From assembly GCA_914767715.1 (NCBI GenBank), contig OU612068.1, positions 30,998,001-31,062,000 of the forward strand: 64,000 nt of DNA, written 5' to 3'. Under the pieces are notes generated by a model that searched no databases, had not been told where the DNA came from, and worked only from the letters and a program-made list of their open reading frames with translations. Origin of the DNA: Membranipora membranacea (Eukaryota; Bryozoa; Gymnolaemata; Cheilostomatida; Membraniporidae). Below are positions 34,001-44,644 of this stretch, one piece after another (positions within the stretch are counted from its first letter, which is position 1; every line of letters starts with the position of its first letter). The translations under genes and the position numbers were made by a program.

Positions 34001-37000
34001 AAAACTTGCATTGACACAAATACATGCAGAGTATTTTTTTACTTGGTCATCTTGTACAAAATTTGGTGCTTCTTGACTATGATCAATGATCTTAGATCTG
34101 AAAAGTTATTGTAAGCCTTTTTGTGTGGTTTTTCGTCCTTTGCCGTATCACTGAATGAACGATAAAACTTTAGATTAATCAGAGGAAAAATATAATCACC
34201 TAACTGGATCCCAACACAACAGCAGGAGGTACAATCTTCGAACCAAAAATGATTCTATCTCACATCAAATCTAGCAGCTAAGTTAAAAGCTTGCATAACC
34301 AATCTGTTGGATGAATATATTACTCGTATTTCATGCAAGTAGATATATAAAAGCGGGGGGGGGGGGGGGGGGAATGAAGTGGTTATGGTCTTATTGTAAA
34401 GGGTGTCAACTGCTTAGACCTATGACATCACCGTACCACAAATTTACACACAGACTCTACTTAAGATAATAAAAAGATGCTGAATAAGACATTACAATAC
34501 ATAAAAAAACTTGTGGTTACCCTAGAGGAGTAATGTTTAGCTTAGTTTAGCCAGTTTATGGGTGACTTAATGTTAGCTAGCACTAAATTTTTGCAAGCAG
34601 AGGTGAGAGTCTAAATAAAGTGAGGGTTGAATATCACCTGTTTAAGGCGTGTGTGAAATTGTGAGCATTTCCTCCTGCAAATATTTTACTCCCTAGAGTT
34701 TTCAGGGTTTTCAACTATGATTAGACATAAAAAAAATCCACCTAATACAATTTTCAACACAAATAAGAACTTAACCCACGTTGTGACCTTTTCATAAGTT
34801 TTCCTGGAATAATTTTTGATGCAATGTTTATGGTAGTGTGCTTCTCTCGCCGCACAGTCTGAGGCATAGCCGTTGAGTCTGGGTAATCGTGATCTTCTTT
34901 AGCGTCGCCCGCAGCCTGCAGCCCTCAGTTTACCTGCAACACAATTGACGTTTGCTGCGTTAGAATATGCCGCTGTTTTGAGATTTGAGACAGAAATGAT
35001 GGTGTTGTGCAGTGTGTGCTTCTAACATATACAATGCAAAACTTAACTCAACATATTGTTTTGAAATCATAAGAAATTCTCTATATTCAGCCTCACCTCC
35101 ATTATCAATTTCTGCCTTTGCAAGCTGACTCGGATCGAGCCGTCATAACCCGCAGCCACCTTTCCTTTTATTCTCACGAATCAATCCAATCTGAGGCACT
35201 ACAACACCATTGTCAGCGATACCAGATACAGCCCGTGTGTTCTTTGTAGCAGGGGCCTACAGAAAATATCCAATAACCAACAACAAGTATCCAATAGCAC
35301 AGCGAACATGCTTATTACCAGTTAAAGCATTAACTTGAAAAATGGAAATGAGACATTCTTTCACCTCGCTTCAAATGATATTCTGGCTGGCGGGTCACAG
35401 ATATTGATCGGACAAGTACTTTCCCTACTATGTTAGATGTAGAAAAAAAATGCGCACAGCACACATGGAAAAGACGAGAGGACTTCTTTCGTAATCAAAT
35501 CAGTCCAAACCTAGATTTAACAAGGATTGATGAATATGTATTTCCTTCAGATAACCAGTTTAGGTAGGCAAACATTCAATTCCTCGGTTTGTTTCATGAG
35601 AACTTACCTGGCTTTCATCATCATCAATTTTCCTCATCTGAGAACTAGTAAGGACTGCTCGGTGAGTCTGTTCTCTGTTACCAAAAGCATCCACATTCCA
35701 CACATATATGTTGACAGACTATAAATCATTTCTATGACCAAGTATTTTGTGCTGCTAGATTTTGATACTTATGTCTTCAACCACTTACCAAAGCCTTGCA
35801 CACTCTACTATTGTAGTAGGCTACAACGTTTCTGGTGGTAGGAGCAAGGAGTAACAGGGTTACTCCGTCAGTACAATACCAGTGCAGCACACAGCTTGCA
35901 TTGTTTATTAATACATTGTTATGTAAACAATACCATGTGACCTGGGTTTTCCATTACAATAGTAGGGGTTTTCTCATAGAATCTCTCGGTTTTCCCATTG
36001 CATATGACAGTTTTCTAATGTCAAATATTGGGCCCTCTAAAAGCGGCCCCAGCTCCCTATCGGGTCCATTGAAAGGTGTAAATTTTGTGTTTTTGAACAC
36101 TCCTAGGCCTACTTATGTGCCCTTCACAATCAAATTGTACATCCAAAGAGAAATTATTCAACTGAATCTTAGATGTTGTTGGCTTCTGGACTAAAAGCAT
36201 AACGGCTGAAGACAGAGTTTGATTGGAATGTCATATCTTAGTATTCATAATCTTCAATACAATCCATGTAGTCACAATCTCATTTATTCATCAAATAAAT
36301 ATAAACAAAACCTTGAAATCAATTAGCGATGTATTGATCTGCCTTTATATTGCCAATTTCTATCTCGAGCAATAACCATGGTTAACTGAAAATGTTGTAT
36401 CTGTCAAAGCACTGTGGGTTATTTCAAGTGGCCGAATTCATACAGATTTAAACTTAGTGGTGTGACCAATGAACTAAGTTCATTGGTGTGACTACCTCAG
36501 GGACATTTTCCCTATGATAATCACATGGACTCGACGTCGATTTGCTACAATTGCCTCCTGAATGATATTCAATCTCGCTCTCACTGGATCTGTTAATCTC
36601 CCTACAATTTTCACTGTCGCTGTCGGATGAGCTAGAGTTGTAATTTTTGCCGTGCTTGATTTCAATCGTTTGCTTTGTCAGTCAATTATGAAATTTTATA
36701 CACTATCCCATTTTACCAGCTAAGCCACATAACATGGGACAGATTAACTTTGCATTGTATTCACTCATTCATTCAATAGATAAATTCTGTGTGGTTTAAT
36801 ATTGTACGCAGGGAATATCAAAACCACTGTGTCATAACAAAAAGTCTTATTTACGAGATACTGTATATTCCCATTATAATCTAAGGTACTAAAAAGGTAC
36901 TATTTTCTACAAGTGATCACAACTCCAAAGGAGAAAAATAGTACCTTTTTAGTACCTTCTCATCCCAACTTTGAGTGAAAATAATTCTTAACTGGGCCAC

Positions 37001-37512
37001 AGGCTGCTTTTGGACATAGCATAATGTTCTAAACTAGACTGAGAGCTCTAGAATGATACCAAAAACCTGTTTCCTTTACAAGCACTTTAAGGCATTTTCA
37101 CTAAAAGTTACGTTGATTTTTAACAAAGAGAGGCATCTGCTGAATCAGGCTGAATATACTTGCTAGTTGTTTGATCAACTGGCGGTGTTGTTACTTATTG
37201 TGAAAAGAAAAGACAACTCTTGTACGTTTCTCTCAGTTTTATTATAGTACACTGGCAACTTTAATGAGTCTGGTTGTTATACTGTTTCTTTGTTTCAGTG
37301 ATAGCGGAGCTCTAGGTGCTCGACTAACAGGTGCAGGATGGGGAGGGTGTGCTGTGTCTATAGTGCCTGAGTCTAGCGTTGAGTCATTTCTCCAGAAAGT
37401 CAAGGCCTCCTTCTATAGTGATGAAAGGCTTAAAGGACGACCATTACATCAAGTCCTATTCCAGACAGCCCCTGCTTCGGGAGCTTGTCTCTATAAAATC
37501 CCCTCTAAATAA
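28030..37512 (+). CDS. GALK2: N-acetylgalactosamine kinase (GHMP kinase)
   Basis: Nine exons join in frame: 28030-28091, 28251-28339, 28911-29037, 29281-29533, 29941-30039, 30291-30443, 30713-30923, 31298-31514, 37299-37512. They give 474 residues (human GALK2 458). All three GHMP kinase signatures are present: galactokinase motif [15 protein letters not shown] at about 45-59, the ATP-binding [11 protein letters not shown] at about 146-156, and LTGAGWGGC at about 413-421. D199 in MGGGMDQ fits the catalytic Asp. The enzyme phosphorylates GalNAc (and galactose weakly) at C1 in the cytosol. The extended middle section with EVLQILG and the WDEF region favours GALK2 over GALK1. The last intron is 5.8 kb, much longer than the others, and splits the final kinase motif from the rest. 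AATAAA at 38005-38010 may end the transcript. Confidence 0.93.
31130..31200 (-). repeat. tRNA-like SINE fragment in GALK2 intron 7
   Basis: Read on the minus strand, TTCATAGCTCAATGAGTAAGG resembles a Pol III A box, and GAGTTCAATTTC about 45 bases later is a degenerate B box. No clean cloverleaf can be drawn, so it is a SINE or tRNA relic rather than a tRNA gene. Confidence 0.45.
36466..36486. repeat. perfect palindrome CCAATGAACT-A-AGTTCATTGG
   Basis: Ten-base arms surround a single central A. The core matches the arms of the hairpin at 170-240. Confidence 0.8.
36883..36958. repeat. perfect hairpin with 24-base arms
   Basis: The arm at 36883-36906 begins AAGGTACTAAAAAGGTACT. Its exact reverse complement is at 36935-36958, and the loop is 28 bases. 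Perfect arms suggest a recent insertion or ongoing gene conversion. It lies in the GALK2 last intron. Confidence 0.85.
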
Positions 37513-38004
37513 TGTTGTCAGATATTTCGACATCATATAGCTATGCAAGTGCAACACATAATGAATAACTGCCAAAACTGTTCCTGCCCATATATAATGA
37601 AGTAATGGTTTGGTAATGGTAATGGTATGTTAAGGATATTTTTTTCTGATTCACTAGTCACATTTTCCCACCATATTGATCACATCGCCATGTCACGCCT
37701 TTTTTGATCATGCAACAGACATGACACAATAGGGTGATAATGATTATGGCATGTGGCTGAATTTATTCCACCAACCTTCATATACTGTCAAATATCTAGC
37801 TGGAAACACCTACTTCCTACATTTGCTACTCTCTTGAAGCATATTTCTAGTGCCATTGGATTTCAAGTATGTACTTGGATAAGCCCAGAAAGTAAAATCT
37901 ATACTTTCCGCTATTGTTGAGGTAAAAACAAAATTATTCCTAATATTGACATTAATTATACCCTATCACACTCTCTTATTTTACAAATGTAGTCTAATAT
38001 CATT

Positions 38005-38045
38005 AATAAATGGTCCAGAGCTGCTGTAAGCAATATTATTTTATT
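38005..38045. terminator. opposed polyadenylation signals of GALK2 and endonuclease gene
   Basis: AATAAA on the plus strand (38005-38010) lies about 490 bases after the GALK2 stop. A minus-strand AATAAA (plus TTTATT at 38040-38045) lies about 400 bases after the endonuclease-gene stop. If both are used, the two transcripts overlap tail to tail. Confidence 0.4.
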
Positions 38046-38447
38046 TTTTACAAAATTTTCAGCTGCAACTCGAACACACACTAAGTTGTCAATGTAAAAT
38101 GCATAATAATATTATTCTGATTCTACTGAGAAAATGTATATGGCATATGAAAAGGACTACAGATATTCGGTAAGAATATGAAAGATTTGGGAATGAACAA
38201 GTATAATATAAAAATTGGAAAACTGAGCAGAAATAATTGCTTTACTTTGTTATTTGTACAAACAAAAACACAAAGACACAAAACATGGTTATTGTGATCT
38301 GAGACACTTAGTACTATTTTGAGAAGGCTGGTTACAGTAAATACAAAATAATGCCTTGTAGCAGTAAAATAATTAAAGAATGCTCTTTGGTGAGGCCAAA
38401 CAATACCAAAAGTTATCAACGATTGAAGCGATCAAGCAATCTCATGT

Positions 38448-39557
38448 TCAATTTCTTCTCAGGGTACAGTAGATCAGATGGTGGTCAGCGAAATCAGCAG
38501 GAAGCACTCGCACCACCCCTGATTCCAAAATCAAATTAGCCCAATTGGCTTGTCTGGTGTAAATATGATCGATCAGTGTCTGTACGGTCTCAGTCTGTCT
38601 GGTAACCTCTTGGATACATTGGTGATACCTCCGGGGATTTTGTTGGAAGAAGTTTTGAAATGCCTGATTTTCGTTGCCCAAAATATTGATGTTGATATCA
38701 CCTAATATAATAATATTGGGGTCTGCATTTTGGTAGTTGTTTAGCAGGGTTCTCATGGCAGCCACTTCCCCTCCCCAGGGTGGGTTATATACAGCCACGA
38801 CTCGAATGTTAGGATGAAATGGAATGTCAAGCTCAAAATCAATAAGTTGAAGAAGGCTTCTACCGTCCTCAACCACCCTGTTGGTCCTATTCCTTACATT
38901 GAATGCCAGGTTATTACGGACATAAACTAAAAGCCCGCCATCATTGTATGCGTCACCAGGATAATCCCGATCGAGGCGTATCATATTGTAGCCATTGATA
39001 CTAAGTAGAGCATTCTCTACGCCCTTAACCTTAGATTCGCCCACAACAAAAACATCAAAATTGAAGACAGCAAGGAAAATACGCAGGTTCTCAAATTTGT
39101 CAGCATGTCCTGTTTGCTGATCTTCAGTTAACAAAGAATTCAGATTGATATGACCCACTCTGATGCCAGCCTGTTGTGGTCCTTGGCCTTCCGTATTGAA
39201 ATTCTGTACGGCTTGGTTAAGTTGGGCGTCATTGAGAAGCTGATTTCTCAGCTGTGTCCAATTGTCATTCCTTTGTCTCCAGTTGTTGGCCACAGGGACA
39301 TAGTCGGCGATGACCTGTCGCTGACCATTGTTACATTGTTCTTCCCTCTGACGAAGCAATCTATTCCTCATATTTCCTGGTCCTGAGTGGGCTATGATTC
39401 CGTCTCGGTTAGTCACAAAATCTGCATACTGATTTATTAGGGCATTCCTCACACCCACAGGTAAAAACCGACACCAAGAATTGATACCATTGATAAAATC
39501 AGCAGTTAGCGGGTAGACGATGTTATTAGGAATATTGTGGTTGGGATTGGGATCCAT
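38448..39557 (-). CDS. endonuclease/exonuclease/phosphatase-fold protein, LINE-derived
   Basis: An uninterrupted minus-strand frame encodes 369 residues from the ATG at 39557. An upstream in-frame ATG exists, but TTTTTTTCAG ending at 39566 looks like a 3' splice site, which favours this start (MDPNPN) and a 5' UTR intron. The donor CAG/GTAA after 40072 is a candidate partner. The first 130 or so residues are Asn/Gln/Arg-rich and unrecognised. The rest is the apurinic-endonuclease-like domain of non-LTR retrotransposons: IRVGHINLNSL, FVVGESKV, GGLLVYVRNNL, VAVYNPPW, IILGDININIL and the C-terminal FADHHLIYCTL. These supply the expected Asn, Glu, Asp-x-Asn and His residues. No reverse transcriptase follows. 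It may be a domesticated host gene or a short-lived truncated copy. It lies convergent to GALK2. Confidence 0.75.
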   Translation of the reverse strand: MDPNPNHNIPNNIVYPLTADFINGINSWCRFLPVGVRNALINQYADFVTNRDGIIAHSGPGNMRNRLLRQREEQCNNGQRQVIADYVPVANNWRQRNDNWTQLRNQLLNDAQLNQAVQNFNTEGQGPQQAGIRVGHINLNSLLTEDQQTGHADKFENLRIFLAVFNFDVFVVGESKVKGVENALLSINGYNMIRLDRDYPGDAYNDGGLLVYVRNNLAFNVRNRTNRVVEDGRSLLQLIDFELDIPFHPNIRVVAVYNPPWGGEVAAMRTLLNNYQNADPNIIILGDININILGNENQAFQNFFQQNPRRYHQCIQEVTRQTETVQTLIDHIYTRQANWANLILESGVVRVLPADFADHHLIYCTLRRN

Positions 39558-39668
39558 ACTTCTTTCTGAAAAAAACAAAGCTGTCATACATTCTTTGCAT
39601 TGAATTCCATATCTGGAATAGCATCATTAGCTTTCTTTTGCAAAACAAAGGGCTTGCAAAAATAGCCA

Positions 39669-39785
39669 GTCCCTAGTAGCAATCTAGAAATGCCCTAATC
39701 ATCGACACTGTATGGAGTATAATTACTGTTTGCAATTTTGTAAACAAGACAATTTCTCAGGCTAATTATTCTTGCTACTAGGGAC
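39669..39785. repeat. small element with 14-bp inverted ends
   Basis: GTCCCTAGTAGCAA (39669-39682) and its exact complement TTGCTACTAGGGAC (39772-39785) bound about 90 bases of AT-rich DNA. It resembles a MITE and sits just upstream of the endonuclease gene, probably in its 5' UTR intron. Confidence 0.7.
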
Positions 39786-40099
39786 AGCCAATCAGATAAC
39801 AGTCAGATGGGTCCCTGTGTTTAGTGTCCTAACCGTATAACGCTATGATACTATTTCCATTCTAAGAGAAGAATCTAATTCAGTGATTCTTTGCTATGAA
39901 CGCATGAAATAATTACAGCAAAAATTGGTTGAAGCTGCTGAACTCATTAACATGATGTTTTTTTCGTAGCATAGTATGTTATTATTGTAATATAAATATT
40001 GTTTAATCAGCAAACAACCCTCAACTCTCTACAATAAATAGTAACTGAGTACATGTTAAGAGTAATGTTACCTGCAGGTGGAGAGGCTGAGATCTTTCA

Positions 40100-43000
40100 A
40101 AGGAATAAGTAGCAGAAGTACAAAGATTTTTAATGTTACGCAGTTATAGAGAATATCAAACCTGTTCTGCTAAGGTCTGATCAAATGTTGCTGCTCTACA
40201 AGACATCACTACTACTATTTAAAGGTTTAGCAAAAATGTTAGTTTGTAAAGAAATGACGAATACATGTTCTAAGAAGAAATCGGGCAATTTGCTGTTATT
40301 TGTCTAAGTTCACTTCCTGACACATATTAAGTAATTAATAATTATTTAATTTCGTAGAAAAAGTTTGAGTAACTTGCGTCACATAAAGAAAATGAATTAT
40401 GCATATAATGTTGTAAGTTTGAGAACAAAGGAAATGAGGTATAGGCTGGTGTATTTTTGTAAAACAACAAAGGGTTTTGCAACTTCTTCCGTACTGGGTG
40501 TTGCCCATGCAGTTATTGTTTTTTACATACATACGCTCCACACAAACCCATAGCAATAACCCACGGACAACAAGATTTCCAAGAATCACCTCCGAGTCAG
40601 CATTCTCCAATAGGAATGCTTATGTTTAACTGTGTGGGCTGTGTGGGCTGTGTTCTATTGTTGTAATCAAGCAAATACAATGGATAGTTATTGAGTAACA
40701 CCTATTTGGTAAAAATGTTTGTTCTCTGGCAATAATCATTTAATGGGCATTGCTCAACACTTTTGCTGTTTTCATTAATAACAATTTATGTACGATATAA
40801 TGAGGCATGTCTCACATATTGATATCTATTGGAAAACTTTTACATAAAGTGATCTTATTTGCTCATGCTCACAGACCCGTCATACCGTTTTTTAATTGTC
40901 TGACAATATCATTGTCACTAAGTTCATATATTCATATCCAACATGAGCTACTGCAACGCATTTTACACGAGAATGCCACAAGAATCAGAACTGTCAGTTA
41001 TCATCTTCATATACCACCAGTTTTGTTTTTTTTCGCCATACTTAAGAACAGAGCCGGCAGAGAGCATTCCTAGTATATCAAGGAATCTGAGTGTTGTAAG
41101 AATCATGATGTTGAACAAAGTGGGCCGATCCATAGGATGAAAATTATGACAAACTGTAAATACTTAATTGATTGATTTATTACATATCACAGACACAGAC
41201 GTCAGACAATGTTACATGTAAATACTGAGAAGACATGAGCGAAAATGGAAAAAAGCTCTGTAGGATTGTTCAAAACAAAATATCATTTAAAGTATGTACA
41301 AGGTGGCGTAAAAAACTGTCTCTGCCCCATTGACTATTATCAAAGCATCCTTGCTATTATAGTGTGGTTAGCGTATAGAATATCAAACAAATAAGTCAAA
41401 TTCTCTTGACATGTTTGGGCTATTGAGAACAATTATGTTTTAAGAGTATTTTCTTTTTTTGTCATTTTAAATTATTTACTAGCTTTGCTTGTGGTCAATT
41501 TCAAGTTGTTCCAAAAAGTTATCAACTCGGCAATTGTTCCGTACTATCACCTACCACCGAACTATACGAAGCAAACTTTGTTTTTAATATTCGTCCCATC
41601 ACCTAGGCTGCGCTATTTTTCTCACATGTGCACTTGACAGGCTATTGTCTTTTCAGTATTCACACAAACCTTGGATAATTATTAATATTGCTCAACCATC
41701 AGAGGGAGCAAACTTGTTTTAGGAATCCCCTGTAATATTTTTGGTTGATTATTTCTAAAATTTCGATGATGGGCTACAATAATAATTTATGTTTGTTTTT
41801 GCAACACGAGTATTTTAAATTTGTGTACTGATTTTTCAAAAACCCAGAATGTGGCCACTGCATGATTTAATGACTCAAAACAGCCGGATAGTGTAGATTG
41901 TTTTTTTCAACATTGGACCTGACAATTTTTACCTCTTTTAAATTTACAGCAACCTCAGATCAATCTGTAGTTTTGCTAATACTCTTGTTTAATCCAGGAA
42001 TGTATCACTTAATTTTTATAAGCAATACCTCTCTACCTCTTGGATGGTGGAAACAAGGTGAGATCACAGTTCTTCTAAATTATATAATCATGCTATTATG
42101 CTTGGTTAGAGTTTAACCTGATTTATCTTATTTTTACAAATCTAAACAGTCTTAGATTTACTTGTGGATTCAGTATAGTAAGAAGTATGACCTTTTAATC
42201 AGGGCTGTATTCATCAACTTTCAAGTGGTCGGACCAGGCGGGTGGGGGTGGGAGAGGTGGGTAGCATTCCCGCATTAAGGGAATGGGGGGCCTACCCCAG
42301 AAATTTTTTAAAAGGGAGACAGTTTTCAGGCGCCCCAACTGTTTTGGGAAGAAATTGACAAGCTGACAGATGGACCTTTTAGTATCAATTCAATTCGATA
42401 TCTGATCCCTGTTGTGAATGATAATTTTAATTAAAAATTCTGTCGAGTAAATGTGGGGAGTGGCGAGAGAATACGGCAAAGGATTGAATAATGTTTCAAC
42501 TTTAACAGTGGGTTAAAAGATCACAAGGGGTTCGTAGAATGAGCAATATTACTAATTTTACTGATCATCTCCGAGATGTGAATGTTTTTGAGCAAAAGAC
42601 ATTTAGGGGTAAGATGCCATGATGTTGTCGACAATTAAGTTTTACAATCCTCTCTCTGTAAGCAATTAATAACATGCAATTTTTAAAGTCGGTATGTACG
42701 AGCCTGACCTGCAATTGGTGGATGCATATTTTGAGGCGGGCCATGCAGTATTAAAAATAAAAATTTAACCAAATGACTGTTGAGTGTAGTGGCATTTTTT
42801 TGCAGTTTTGTTTTTAAAACATAAGTATGATTGTTTATTCATTGTGTTATCATATCTTTACCATATTTTTGACTTATAATCTTACCAATAACCCATCATT
42901 ACATTAGTTGATTCAAAGACGTTTCTACATTGTTGATATTATCATGATTACATCATCCAGTCCCTGTTCAGATATTTCACACAACATGCCAGAGAAATTA

Positions 43001-44640
43001 CGGCAAAAGTTGGGGGAAAGTTAGTTAGTTAGTTAAATCTTTTATTTCATGTAATATTGAACCTCAAAATTACACGAAGGAACTAGAAAAGGCCTATTTT
43101 GAAGGCAAATGTGTACATAGAATGTGATATTCAATAACAAAAAATATATAATAAAATGTTTTTCTAGGCTATTTTCAAATATATGTGAGAATTCTAATGT
43201 GTTGTTATGCTGGTGATGTGAGACGACGAGATGATGGGTGGAGCACCTGAGGTGGTTCGTTCGATTATCTGGCAGATACGGCTCAACTGATTATATATAT
43301 ATATGTAAATATATATTTAAATAATATATAATATAATATATAATTTTTTTTTTTTTTTTGAATGACAGGGCTATATGATAATATGAAAAGGCTGGCTTCG
43401 TGATTTTGACAATTGAATGCCCACGTGCTTAGCCCCTCGCCATTTTAGACTAGGATATAGGGGTACCCAACCTTTTTTTGATGGGAATAAAGCCCATAGC
43501 ACCTGATGCCGTGGTCATATTTCGACACATTTACATGCCGTATAATGAGTAGAATAGTTGAGTATTAAGAGAGTTTGGTGCATGTGAGAGTGAGATGACT
43601 AGAATTTCTAATATTAGCTTATATTCTCGTTGTGATGTTTTATACAGGTAATGTTCGATTCTGGTTAAATGTTCCATAGGCACTGAAAAATATTTTTGTG
43701 TTTGTAGTTTGAGTACCACTCATGGATAAAAATGTAGAATACAAATATGAAATGTGAAATATTATAATTATTGTGAATATTCGAAGGTTTATATGGTTTA
43801 GAATTACTGAGAGAATGTTCGTGTTCTGGTTGGAGATCTTCTGAAGTTGTGTTTATGTAAACAGAGATACCACGCCAAGGCTGACGCCAAGGCAGGCATA
43901 AGGGTAGAAGCTACCCTGGCAGCTAAGTTAAACAGGGAAACACTTCTGCTCTCCCAACAACTCCGTTGTTCAAAACAGTGACTAAGCGATAATAAATCCA
44001 TACTTTTCATAACAATAACAATGCTTGTAATGTTTAATTCAATAAAAATTCTTATCCACTTATTTGTAATTTTGTTTAGTTATCTCCTCTTTAAACATAC
44101 TGTGGGAATTTTCGTCCCATGGAGATATTCTATAACCTGAGTTCATGACATGTAGCATGGATGTTGTAAGGATATAGTTACTATGTCCAAACTTTAGGTC
44201 AAACAAGTTTCTAAGTACATTGGGCACTGTATCCTGTCTGCTGCAGCTGTGAATGTTGAGAAAATGTGTTTATGTTGATTCTTTTTTCTAACCACACTTG
44301 ATCACCAAGGTAAGGTGGTGTCAGCAGTGTGTGTCCATATGTTGAACTTAAGTAACCGGATTAACTTACTCCTAACTCTATATCCTAATTTAATTGCTGC
44401 TTTTACCTTTCGAACTGAAAGGGGAAGCTGGAAGAAAAGAAAGAGAAGAAACATACATTTTTAATAGATTATTATTACTATTTTATTATTATACAACAAG
44501 TCACCACCATTTCATTGGTTGCAACAACTAACAAAGAGATATCATACCCTTGCCACTGCATATCCATACTACTTGTCTGTTTGTGAGATCTGATTAACTT
44601 TACAATTTACAGAAGACCAGCCAGAGCTAGACTTATTTGA
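40100..44640. other. 4.5-kb intergenic region
   Basis: No gene could be supported on either strand. It contains an AGTT tandem near 43021-43036 and an AT-rich run with a poly-T tract at about 43293-43360. It also has GC-richer, transposon-like DNA near 42230-42330. Short open frames show no recognisable motif. Confidence 0.4.
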
Positions 44641-44644
44641 GAAA

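Larger units (their letters stand above)
31515..37298. other. 5.8-kb last intron of GALK2
   Basis: No additional exon is convincing on either strand. The intron contains a run of about 19 G at 34355-34372, a CAAGGAGTAAC-type hairpin at 35845-35866, a CCAATGAACT palindrome at 36466-36486 and a 24-base-arm hairpin at 36883-36958. Its size relative to the gene's other introns suggests growth by insertions. Confidence 0.6.

Noticed and set aside
39558-39587. Upstream ATG extending the endonuclease frame by ten codons
   Set aside because: A strong polypyrimidine-CAG acceptor lies between this ATG and the next one, so the upstream part is probably intron.
43804-44010. 68-codon minus-strand open frame upstream of ARPC4
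   Set aside because: Neither splice signals nor motifs support it. It may be part of an old repeat.
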